A program made the position numbers and the translations under genes. Positions 1-10,500 of a stretch of 64,000 nt of DNA are shown here, piece after piece. Source of the stretch: Pterobdella sp. o SKG-2022 (lineage: Eukaryota; Annelida; Clitellata; Hirudinida; Piscicolidae). Under the pieces are notes generated by a model. The model did no database searches, was not told the origin of the DNA, and saw only the letters and a list, made by a program, of their open reading frames with translations. Every line of letters starts with the position of its first letter. Position 1 is the first letter of the stretch. The stretch spans positions 15,865,971 to 15,929,970 of the forward strand of contig OZ038321.1 of assembly GCA_964035795.1 (NCBI GenBank), given 5' to 3'.

Positions 1-2237
1 ATTGGGTTTTTGTCACACTATCTATTTGGAAGTTTTTGGATAAAATAGAGTAATTAATCTAATGTAACTTCATCAAAGCCATTCAAACTTGAATTTTCGT
101 TGCATTTTGAAAACTCTGGTGCTACAGATGATTGGATAAAAATCTTTCCTGTCTCAATTTTTTCCAGTAAATAAGAATGATACTCCTGAGCATTGATGTT
201 AACAGCAGATTTTGTTTTTCTTTCTGAAAGTTTATTGATGAATTTTCGAGTTTTTGATGATTTGCCTTAGAATCCATGAGTTCCAATATTCTTTTTTCTT
301 CTGAATATCCGTTTTTGATCCAGTTCAACTGTATAGTTGTTTTTTGTGTATCTTCCTCCAAATTTTCTTTTGAGACGTATTGCATCTTGACATTTTTGAT
401 CTAACCATAGATCAGTTTGTCACTGATGAATCCGAAATGTCTTGATCAAAAGTAATTCGTCAAGAGTCAATGAAATTGAAGAATTGTAAGGTTGAAGAGC
501 TGAGTTCGATAAGTCGAACAATAAATTTGTAGCAAGCGCTTTGATCTATAAGGAAAAGCGCTTTATAAATAACGCATTACAATACATTACAAGTCATTAA
601 TAAAGAAAGAGAGAGAAGAAGATTGAGGTCGATAAATCACAGCAATAAACAGGATACCATATTTAAAAAAGGATACACAGAATTCAAAAGATTTGAAACC
701 AGAATGAGAAGTCTTGAAAGAGTAAAAAGGAGATTTGTAAAAAAGAAAGCTTCCTCCATAAGTGGAAAAAGGATTTTGACAGTTTGAATTGAAAAAAGGA
801 AAAAAAGCAGATTCATACCAGGTCTCACTAAGAGCTAGAAAGTCAGGATAGTTTTGTTATTAAGAGATCTTATGTTAAAAAAAAGATATTAATGAGTTTA
901 AGAAATTTTGAAGAGTTATTAGATGAGTTGGAAGGTTTAGATTTTAGGTGGAAAGAGAAGATGAGAGATAAGTGAAGGGATCTAGAACTGGAAAAGGAAC
1001 TAGTGGATGATGAAATACTATTGAGAACAGATGAGGAATTGCATTTTTTGGCAAACCTGCGCGTTCTAAGTTTTGTGCAGCTTTCTCTTTTTCCAAGATT
1101 ATGTCCATATATGGTGTTGTTCAAGAAGATAGAGAAAAGTTTGGACCGTTATTTAGTACAGCTAATGCATAGAGTGGAAGTGGTGTTGTTTGTAATTGTA
1201 AAACTGGGGTTTTTATTGTAGACGTTTCTATAGTAGTTGTTGTTTTTTCTTTTTTTGTCAGTAACTCAAATTTATTTTTCATATTTAGTATTGAATTTTT
1301 GATAGCTTCATAATACTTCATTAAGTTAAAAAAAACTATATTAATAACAACAGCGTACAAATTCAAATTACTTGTAATACTTAAGCTACATTACAAATTT
1401 GTCTTTCCATTATTAAGATGCTTTTAAATCTATTTTGAATTTTGGTTATTTAATTCAAAAAATTTATAGGTTGCTTCGGTAATCAATTATTTATTTATGA
1501 ATTTATTCAACCTATGATAATGCTTTTTTGCTACTTTTGGTCGTTATTCATTGAAGCTTGGCTTATTTCTGGTTAGATCGTCAGTTAAAGTTGTATAAAA
1601 TGTTTGCTTTTTTGTTGAATATCAATCAATTAAACTATAATAGGTTTAAGGCACAGAAAAAATTTTATTTTGAATTTTTTATCAGTCATTTAGCCACAAT
1701 AATAGATGAAATGCACAAAGGATTTTTTTTTCTGAATCTTTCCATTATCATTATTGCTCCATGTGCTCACCTTCTCATTAGTGTTTTTTTTGTGTTTCTA
1801 AATAGTAAATTGGTAACATATGTGTAAGCGGTAAACTCTTCTTCATGCTCTGAAAAAAGCTAAAGTTTTCTGGTAATAAATCTTGAAGTCAACTCGTTTT
1901 GTTCAGACAAAAACCTTTGGTCTTCTATCTGCACGTATCATCTGCATCTTGTGTTGTTTTGTTTATTTATACATAGTCTTGAAGTTTTATTCACTAATGG
2001 TTCTAGATCAGTTTTAAATTTTAGTTAAAAAAGCTGTAGAAATAAATATTATATTTGAAATTCTGAAAACTAAAATTATTCTAATAATTTAAAAACTAAT
2101 TTTAAATGAATAACTTATTTGGATGAAAATTTTCTGATTTAATAAATTTCATTATTTAATATACTAAGATCCAAGAACCATTTAAATATTGTTGCCCTAC
2201 AGTGTCGTAGGGTTTTATCTTGTAAACTTTTGTTATC
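1..2237. other. Region without a supported gene; low-complexity ORF remnants
   Basis: No exon with recognisable homology was found. Short open frames exist on both strands. On the minus strand, 122-385 reads as a charged helix-like peptide that appears to continue, after a frame change near 250, down to about position 55. The minus frames 1121-1366 and 870-1124 are Thr/Ser-rich and overlap by a few bases. The plus strand at 890-1070 can instead be read as a Glu-rich peptide, but it has a stop. This could be a decayed mobile element or the edge of an old gene. The stretch around 535-600 (AAGCGCTTTATAAATAACGC followed by short ACATT-type repeats) resembles the 3' tail of a LINE or SINE. None of this is firm. 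Confidence 0.3.
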
Positions 2238-5200
2238 ATGGTTGTCAGTCGAGGTAATCTTTATTTTTGGAATTAATAGAGTAAAAATGACGCATATTTT
2301 TTTTCGATTAGTTTTCTTTAAACTCTATGGTTTTGTTAAATTTCGAGTATCTGAAGGAAAATTTAAATTTTTAAAATCAGTTAACTTTTTAATTACATTT
2401 GTAATTTGCAAAAAAAATGTTCAAAAGGACATTGGGTTCGCAAGTTTTCATTGCTTTTTAATTTTGTACTTTCCAGTTTGTAAAGGCGTCTTCATAGTCG
2501 CAGCTAACCGAACTCCTTTTGCGAAATATGGAGGTAAACTGAAAGATTTTTCTTCTTTGGATCTCCAAAAAATTGCCATAAACGGGGCTTTTGAAAGGAA
2601 TCATGTAAAACGCGACTGGGTTTCTTACGTTTGTGTTGGAAATACAGAGCAGGTTATTTTTTTTATAATTGGTTTAATTTATTCATATAAATTTTAATTA
2701 ACTATTGGTAAATGCTTGTTTTTTTTAAAGGAATTTTTCAAAGTAAATTATAAGTTATCATGCTAAATTATTATCAGACTTCAGAATCAGCATTACTGGC
2801 AAGAAAAGTAGCTCTTTCAATTAAAATACCTTTATCTTCGCCTGGTACTTTCATTTTCTGGCATTTTGTTTTATCTACATAGTTTTGTTACAATTTACAT
2901 TTAAAATTATTTATTATTTATAACCAATTTTTTTAGTTATTCATGTTATAAGAACCCAAGACTTACATTTTGCACACTTGGATATTCAATTTCATCTTAC
3001 CATTGAAAAACAAAGTCTCGATAACCTACATGTATGTATTGAGATAGAGCTCACAAGATGGTGACTATAATGAAATGAAGAAGGTGATTAAGTAAATGAT
3101 GCATAACCTAGTGTCATTGAGGCTACTTGTGGAAAGACCAGTTCAATTTGAGCATAAAAATTTCATTTTCACTTTTTTGTTCAAAAAATTTTTGCAGATA
3201 AATAATATTTGAAAATATTAATTTACTAAATATAATCAAAATCTTAATTAAGTGAGAGAAAATATTTCTTTTAGGTTTCTCGATTAACAGACTATGTGGC
3301 TCAGGTTTTCAATCAATTATAACTGCTAGCATGGTTAATATAAGTTTCCAATTTATATTTGCATTGTGTGTATTAGAATTCTAAATGTGAAATTTTTAAT
3401 GAATATTTTCTTGTTGGAAAACATTTAAATTTTTTTTTCATGATGAGGTCAGATCTATAAAATTAAATTAATAAATTAATTTTGAACATATATGAATAAG
3501 TTTTATGTTGAATAGTTTTTTTTATTTCCCATATAACCTAAAATTTATTTAAATTTCAATAAAATCTAAACGTTATATTGTCATTGTAAACTTTTTACAA
3601 ACAATGTTTTGATCATAGACATTTCATAATTAATTAGCTCATGAATGCATGGTATAGGGAAAAATGCTGGCTATAATAAACTTTGATACATAAAAATCAT
3701 ATAAATAAAACAATAGGGCTTGAATCTTGGAGAAAGTGAGGTTGTGATATGTGGAGGCACAGAGAGCATGAGCATGATGGGACAAGAAGTCTTTGCCTCA
3801 AGGGGCAATGTCTTACCAAACTTCTCAAAAGGATTGGCAGCAGAGAAGTTTGCAGAAATGTATGGTGTTACCCGAAATGATGCTGATGAGTATGCAATTC
3901 TTAGTAGACAACGATACCAGACAGGTTCAATGGCTTTTTTACATTTTACACTATTTTATTTATGTGATTTTAATCAGTTCAAGTGGTATATCATAAATAA
4001 AATTTTTAACTCAGTTTATAAGTGGTTGCGAGCTCAAATTAATCTTTATAATTTCAGCTTTGAAAGCAGGCTGTTTCTCAAAAGAGATTGTTCCTGTTAA
4101 TTTGAATTATGAAGGTTAAGTTTAGATACATCAAATAATCAAAATCTTGTTGAATTTAAATGAATAAATTTGCTTAATAGTTATTAACCTAGAAAGTACG
4201 TTTAACAATATAAATGACATCCTCAAACCCAGGAGAAGAAGAAGATTTGATGACAGAAGATGAGGCAACAACATTGGCACCCACTCCTGACATCTTAGGA
4301 AGTTTCAAGGATGATGGTTCCATCACTGAAGAGAACTCTGCTGTTAGAGATAGTGTTCATTCAACAATGATATAAGATTATTTTAGTTTTAGACTATTAT
4401 TCATGATGTTTTACAAAGTTGTGCTTACAGTTAAGAATAAAGTAATTTTATATTATGAATAACTTCAACAATAATCTCAAATTTAAGTTCGTGTTTTTCA
4501 ATTCAAGGGTCTGGCCGATGGTGCTGCGTGCGTTATTTTAGCAACAGAAGATGCCTGTGTTAAGTATAATATGAAGCCTTTAGCTAGGCTTGTTGGTTAT
4601 TCTATCGTGGGTCAGTTCGTTTCCGTGTTTCATTCATGTTTCATATTTCTTTTTACTTTATATTCTATTATCCTTAGAAATTCACTTCGAAGTTAAATTG
4701 TTTTATTATTGTATTTATTTTAAAATTTTCTTAATATATCGATTTGATATTTTTAAAGATAGTTATCATTACTATAAATATTTTGTCGTGTCGAAATAAA
4801 TTTTACTTCAAGTTATAAAAAGGTAGACTCATAGCATAGTTTTTAACTTAATTTTTCAAATAAAATTCATTACTAAATGATTGTATTTCCAAAGGGTGTG
4901 ATCCCAGTCTGTATGGGTTAGGGTGCATTCCTTCCATTGAAAGTCTTTTGGCGAAAACTCAGCAAAAAGTTTCATTGATCGACCTTATTGAGGTATCAGC
5001 GTTTCTATTTGAAGCTTTGTTTAAAAAGTTTAAGATTTTTTTTCTTAGAATAAAACTAATTTAATCGACGAATTAGGGAAAGCACTTGGAGAAAAAATTT
5101 TTATATGCTAAAATATTTTTGAAGAGGGTTGACTAAAGTTTTGATAATTTTTACAAGTGCAAAAAGACAATTTAAATCCATACTGTGTTTGCGCTGAACG

Positions 5201-7120
5201 ATTAAACGCTAACTCAGTAAAGTGTTCAAAGGGCAAATTCTTGCTAGATGTGCAAAGATTCTGAGGATATACGCCAAAATAGCCGATGCTTTTATATATC
5301 TGAAATGTAAAAGAAGCGTAGACTGTTAAATCCATTTTTTTGTTACCCTTATGTTCCGCCGTGTAGGTTAGGAACGCACCTTATCTTCATCATCAGGCTG
5401 TTAGGGTTGGTCCTAGGATGTTTCTTTGCATATTAAGAACTTGTCCTAAGAACCTAGGCTGATAAAACAGTCTGTGTGGGGTCTTCCGAAAAAATTATTC
5501 CCACCAACTAGCAGGCCTAACGCTAGGGCGTAGATGCTTTTTAACGTCATGCCCTTGACAGATGCCTTTTAACGTCATTTCCAGAACAAATTGAATCCAT
5601 ATGAAGATAAGAATATTTTTGAATAAAGTTGGTTTTAACAAGAATTACGAAGCAGTATCAACCGCAAAAATAAAATCAAGATGGACGAAATTCAAGAATG
5701 TGCCTATATTTTATTGTCTTAGGGTTTTACACTTGATGTAAAAGAAAGAATTTATGTGAGCTGCTAAGTCAAGAATGCTATTGGGAAATGCGGTTTTTGT
5801 ATTTCAGTCAAAATGAGTTCAATTTTTCGGGAAAAAAAATGGTAAGAAGAATTTGAGTTGTGAAATAACCCTAAAGGCTTAGAAATATATATTTAATTGA
5901 CAGGCAAGGCTAAAGTAAATACTGAAAGCATTGGATCAAGGTATCTGTGTAAGATTGTTTGATCATGTGATGAAAAGGCATTTTGTTTCAAAAAAAAGAT
6001 GGCTGAAGGTTAAATAAAAGAGCAAAATAGCGGCAGGAGTTTTTTCAAGTGGAATTATAAGCAGGTACTTCATAAAGAAATGGAGGTTAAGAAGATATAA
6101 AATTGGGAAACATGTTTTGAAAACAGATAAGTCTGGCCTTTTCAGTATAGTGTGCATGAAACTGGATTAAAAATCATGATAAATCATAAAAACACGAAAA
6201 TATTTGAATTTTTTATTTTGGCGAAGCTTTTTGATATATTCTATATCATCATCAGGGGAACAATTATTTACCAATTGGTTACCTGATGATGATATAGAAT
6301 ATATTCGAATGTATCGAAAAGCTTCGTAAAAATAAAAAATTACTTTCAATTACTTTCGTGTTTTTATGATTCACAATTTTGACGCTTTTCATTCATATGA
6401 TATTTATCTTTAATGTTTTTCTTCTAAATTTTTAATTTAATAATTAATAAAGTTTTAATTTTCTAATTTATTTAAATAGGGTTTTAAAACAAAAAAATAT
6501 AATGTAAAAATATTTACATACATTCAGATAAACGATATCTACGCATCGACCTATTTAGCTGTGGAAAGAGCTTTGAAACTAGACAGAGAACGTACAAATG
6601 TCAATGGGGGTGCATTAGCCATTGGCAACCCCATTAGTGCTACGGGATGTAGATCTGTTTCCCATTTGGTCCATTATTTGAGGTTTTTTATTTCATGGTT
6701 ATTGAAAAATTAATCATTTTAGTTTTAATTAAATCGTACTTTTCATCTTTTTGATAGATCAACTAGTTATCAATCATTCATAATTTGATTAATATTATTT
6801 TATATTTCACTGATTTTTTTTAATAAAAATTCTCTATTTTATAGGATATAATTTATTAAATTGTAAGGTCAACAAACACGAAGTAGTTATTTTAAAAAAC
6901 ACGAAGCTTTTCGCAGACTAGCTCACATTCTCAAGCGATAATAATGATTATCACTTGATAATCATTATTATTGATTTAGGCTATTATATTTTTATAATTT
7001 ATCATTTTAAAAGAATATACTTGTATCATACACATTAGGAATCAAAAACTGAAGTTGGGTCTAGCGTCAACATCAGTTATTGGGGGTCAAGGCATTGCTT
7101 TGTTGATTGAAGCTTTTTAA
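2238..7120 (+). CDS. ACAA2: Acetyl-CoA acyltransferase 2-like (mitochondrial 3-ketoacyl-CoA thiolase), catalytically altered
   Basis: Exons 2238-2253, 2477-2652, 2778-2844, 3275-3333, 3717-3924, 4058-4114, 4233-4342, 4508-4610, 4895-4992, 6528-6682 and 7039-7120 join in phase to 1131 nt, 376 residues. Family members cleave 3-ketoacyl-CoA to acetyl-CoA in mitochondrial beta-oxidation. The N-terminus (GVFIVAANRTPFAKYGG), the nucleophile motif NRLCGSGFQS (Cys94), CGGTESMS and GLADGA are typical of ACAA2. The start is the ATG at 2238: it gives the short uncleaved N-terminus usual for ACAA2, and exon 1 splices in phase. Oddities: the GHP catalytic His is Asn332 (AIGNPISATG), the second catalytic Cys is Ser362 (STSVIGGQG), and NEAF reads NDIY. 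The loop after CGGTESMS is about 19 residues shorter than in vertebrate ACAA2. Either this is a pseudo-thiolase or it has a new activity. The longer frame from 2230 merely reads through intron 1. The family call is sure; the activity is doubtful. Confidence 0.93.
5340..5580. repeat. GC-richer island, possible unclassified inserted repeat
   Basis: Base composition is visibly richer in G and C than the flanks. Near the right end a short unit, AGATGC(C/T)TTTTAACGTCAT, occurs twice in direct orientation about 27 bp apart (5530-5575). No open frame, tRNA box or LINE similarity was recognised. It is probably an inserted element of unknown class, but a single copy in the window cannot prove it. Confidence 0.3.
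6174..6375. mobile_element. Foldback/MITE-like palindromic element (copy 1)
   Basis: Two imperfect inverted arms of about 80-100 bp face each other across a short spacer at about 6260-6282. Both arms begin at the outside with AATCATAAAAACACGAAA and carry, in the same order, a TTTTTTATTTT run, CGAAGCTTTT and ATTCTATATCATCATCAGG. It has no coding capacity. The CGAAGCTTTT core recurs in the other palindromes of this window. Foldback or MITE is an inference from structure only. Confidence 0.7.
6892..6975. repeat. Palindromic element (copy 2), GAAGCTTTTC family
   Basis: Starts with ACACGAAGCTTTTCG and runs through GCTCACATTCTCAAGCG into a palindrome with 18-bp arms (6936-6953 and 6956-6973, one mismatch, 2-bp spacer). 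It lies in the last thiolase intron (6683-7038). The order GAAGCTTTTC, then CTCACATT-TCAAG, is shared with the elements at 15.9, 16.1 and 39.9 kb. Confidence 0.6.
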
Positions 7121-7556
7121 TACTACCACTTCCAATTTAAAAAAGTCAATTATTAACTTTTTGTTGATCATGTTTATTTAGTGCTATCTTTAATTCTTAT
7201 AAAATTTCAATTTTAAGCTTTGGTATTGATTATGTTAAGGTATGTATACTTTGAATGTTTTACAAACTTTTACAGAAAAATTGTTTTTCGTGGAAATTTT
7301 TTTTTCATTGTATGAGCATGAATTCATATTCAATATAACTATACATCTTGTAATTGTATAGTATCGTTTAATACTTGTTTTATATTTTAAATGTTCATTC
7401 TAAATAATTGAAACTTCAAATCATGTTTGAAAATTTTTTGATGAATAAATTCAAATTTTAAAATTTTTTATTTTATTTGATACTTGAGCTGTAAATGTTT
7501 GACATTTTAAATTTATCAAGCCTTTGTTATGAATTACTTTTAAATCTAAAACGACG
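7121..7556 (+). other. Thiolase 3' UTR and short gap before the hnRNP K-like gene
   Basis: 436 bp separate the thiolase stop from the next start codon in the same orientation. A candidate polyadenylation signal AATAAA sits at 7444-7449, only about 110 bp before the downstream ATG. No promoter element was recognised. The tight spacing leaves little room for a separate promoter. Confidence 0.6.
7444..7449 (+). terminator. Candidate poly(A) signal of the thiolase gene
   Basis: AATAAA hexamer 324 bp after the stop codon. Such hexamers are common by chance in AT-rich DNA, so the assignment is tentative. Confidence 0.35.
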
Positions 7557-10500
7557 ATGGCTGAAAGTTCCGAATCGAATAGTAATTGTGAGAAATTTCA
7601 TCATTTTTTGAGCTTATTTTAAAGTTTTATTAGTCAGATTTTTTGTTCAAATTACTCGTGAAAAAAATTGATTGCTCGGCTCTTTAAATAAAAGACAAAG
7701 TGCTAGTTTATTATGAGCATTAGCATTAAATATAACTGTTCCATTTTTTGTAAATTAATTTTCGGATATCATATTTTCAGTGAGTTTAGAGGCACCAAAG
7801 AAAAAACGCATTCAAGCTGTTGAAGAATTAAATGAAAATCAAACTCTTGTAACACAAATAAGAATTCTATTGCCAAATGCAGTATGAACTTGTTCAGTAA
7901 AATCATTTGAAAGATTAATATATGTATTGGTTTAATAATGAAAAATATTTCATATATATATGCTCAAGATGAAACTATAAGTGATTTAGTTGAACTTACG
8001 CAACTAGGATGGTGGGGCTGTTATTGGAAAGGGTGGTGAAAATGCAAAACATCTCAAGTACAAGGTCTAGCTTTGAATATTAATTTTAATTTTTTTCTTG
8101 AAATTTAATAATATATGTTTAATTCTTTATAGCTCAACTATTCTTTGTATATCTACTAGCCTTAATCCAAAGGTATCAGCATCAGAAGATTATTAACAAA
8201 AATGTATAATGCTTTTTATGAAAATAATTTAAACTATCAAGTATTTAATTTTTCAAGTTATTCTGGAAACTTTAAATTTTTAGCAATAAATCATTATGTA
8301 ATTGTTAATAGTTGTTTTTTGTTTGTTTCATTGTGTGAGACTTTCAATCTGAACAATGTTTTATCAATGATCATCTGGAAAGGCTTTGTTCAGAAAAGCA
8401 TCATAAATATGTATTTTTTATTACTTAACTAAACATTTTTCAATAATGCTTGTCGCCTTGTAAAGCTCAGAGATAGAGCATTAGACTAACTACCTAAAGT
8501 TACCGAGTTACACTGGAATAATTAAACCTAAAAAAACCAAGTGCAATACCTAGTAGTCTTCTATGAAATAAATATGACAAATACATAAATTTTTTTTGCA
8601 TAAAAATCAAAATTATATGTTTTTTTATTCAAATTATTATGAGTTTTGTCTAAAAAATGTTGAATGCATAATTAACTGGTTTGTGTAAGTGATTCCTTAT
8701 GGAACCACTCAAAAATTTATTAATTATTTATCACTATAAATGCATTGATCTAACATACTTTACAGTACCATGCGAAGGTTTCTGTGGCAGACTGTAGCAC
8801 ACCTGAAAGGTAAGAAAAGTTAATACTAGGTTAATATTTTAATTTGATTTTATCATCAAAATTTTTTCCGTTAACCATGTTCTGTTATGCTAAACTTTCT
8901 ACCTAGGATTTTTGTCAAAATTTTGAAAGTTTTAGTTGAATTTATTAGATTTATAAAAAATATTGAATTGATTGAAAATCTAAATTTTTTCATATATTCA
9001 CCTTTTTTTCATTAACACTTCATGAATATCACTTGATAAATTTGCCATTTATTGATATCATTCAGCCTGGAATTGAAAGCTCTTTCAGAGTTTTGAACTA
9101 AGTTTCAAAATTATTTTTATTTAACCATTCAACTTATTTTCTTACATGATTTTTGTTTAAAACAATAACTTATATATTTGAAGGGTTTTTATCGATAAAT
9201 TTAATTCATACATGATCAGAATTTTTTTTTAAAAATTCAACTGATGTTTTCAGGATTTTGAAGGTGGAGGCCATGATAGTGGTGATCAGAGCTGTGGTTC
9301 TGGACATCATGCGTTTCATCAATGCCGTAAGATGCTTCTACTTCATTCATATTTGGCAACTTTACACAAAAAATTAACTTTAATTTATTTTATTTTCAAT
9401 CTATTTTTTCAACATTGAAATTTTGAAAGAATGGCATTCCGTGTCTAAACTTTAGAGTAATTTAGCAGTATTTTGTCATTTGTCAAATTATTCTCGTAAA
9501 TCTTCTTCAACAATAAGCTTTTGAAGAATGTTAATATTTGCTCATCATTGTGTATGTTTCGAATAATAAATATACAGGCAATTGGGTTTTTCAAGTCATT
9601 CAAAATTCATGACTCTAGCTGAAAACGATAACTAATGGAATCTATTTTTCAGCGTGATTTTGAATTAATAAATATGAATAGTATGAAATCATCATCATCG
9701 TTTTACGTCATTTTTTCTTTCTCAATTTGCTTATTTGAATAGTATGAAACAATCAATAAGTAATAAAAAGATTGAAGGCCATAGAGAAGCGTCGTTAAAT
9801 CTTCGACCTTTTTGAACTATAAAACAAACCGAATTTTATAAATGACTGATGATTGATATTTCCGTACTTTCCCGAAGTTTAGAAGTTAAAACAATTCGAT
9901 TTAAATAATATTCAAACGTTTCAACATAAAATTCACTTTGGAACTTTCTTATGGTGATATTTCAATTCATCTATTTCTAAACATTTTGTTGTCATAAATG
10001 GTAAAATATTTTTAATGAATAAGCACATTTTCATCTACTAAACTTGTTTGTTAAAAAAAGCTGTAATTGAAAGTGTGATATATGCTTTTTTGAATTTAGC
10101 TTTTGGTTAGAGAAAATTGACGCTTATTTTAAATTTATTTTTTGAAATTTACTTTGTTTATAATCTCAACTTTGAATAAGAAAAAACATTTTATTGATTT
10201 TTGGGGTATACATTATAACATTCATATAGGTTATGTTGTAATTTATGCAATGAATATTAAATAGAGTGAGGAGGAGAGGCGTCTGAAGGTGATGATACAT
10301 GAGAGCCAGGTAGGTGTGGTGATCGGCAAATCAGGGAGCAGGATCAAGCAGCTCAAAGAGGTTTCCCATCTGATTTCATTCATCATGTGCTCAACTGCTA
10401 TTTACGTTTTTATTAAATACCCTTCAAGTTTAAAAAGATTTGATCAATTTAGATTTATTATTAAATAAAGTGATATTTTTGTTCCATCTCAACCGTAGTT

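Larger units (their letters stand above)
4993..6527 (+). other. Large thiolase intron with a GC-richer island and a foldback element
   Basis: This is the longest intron of the thiolase gene, between the exon ending SLIDLIE and the exon starting INDIYAS. It holds a GC-richer block at about 5340-5580 that looks unlike the AT-rich surroundings, and a palindromic element at 6174-6375. Reading frames inside it (minus 5108-5335, 5963-6157, 6167-6349) show no recognisable protein. Confidence 0.7.

Noticed and set aside
2230..2697. 155-residue open frame as the true thiolase N-terminus
   Set aside because: The frame reads through an intron. ATG 2238 plus donor at 2254 and acceptor at 2476 gives an N-terminus matching ACAA2, while the readthrough peptide is hydrophobic noise.
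8907..8940. Possible hnRNP K-like exon starting at CTAG|GATTTTTGTC
   Set aside because: It mimics the start of the real exon at 9254 (AG|GATTTTGAAGGT), but the real exon completes KH1 and keeps phase; this one does not.
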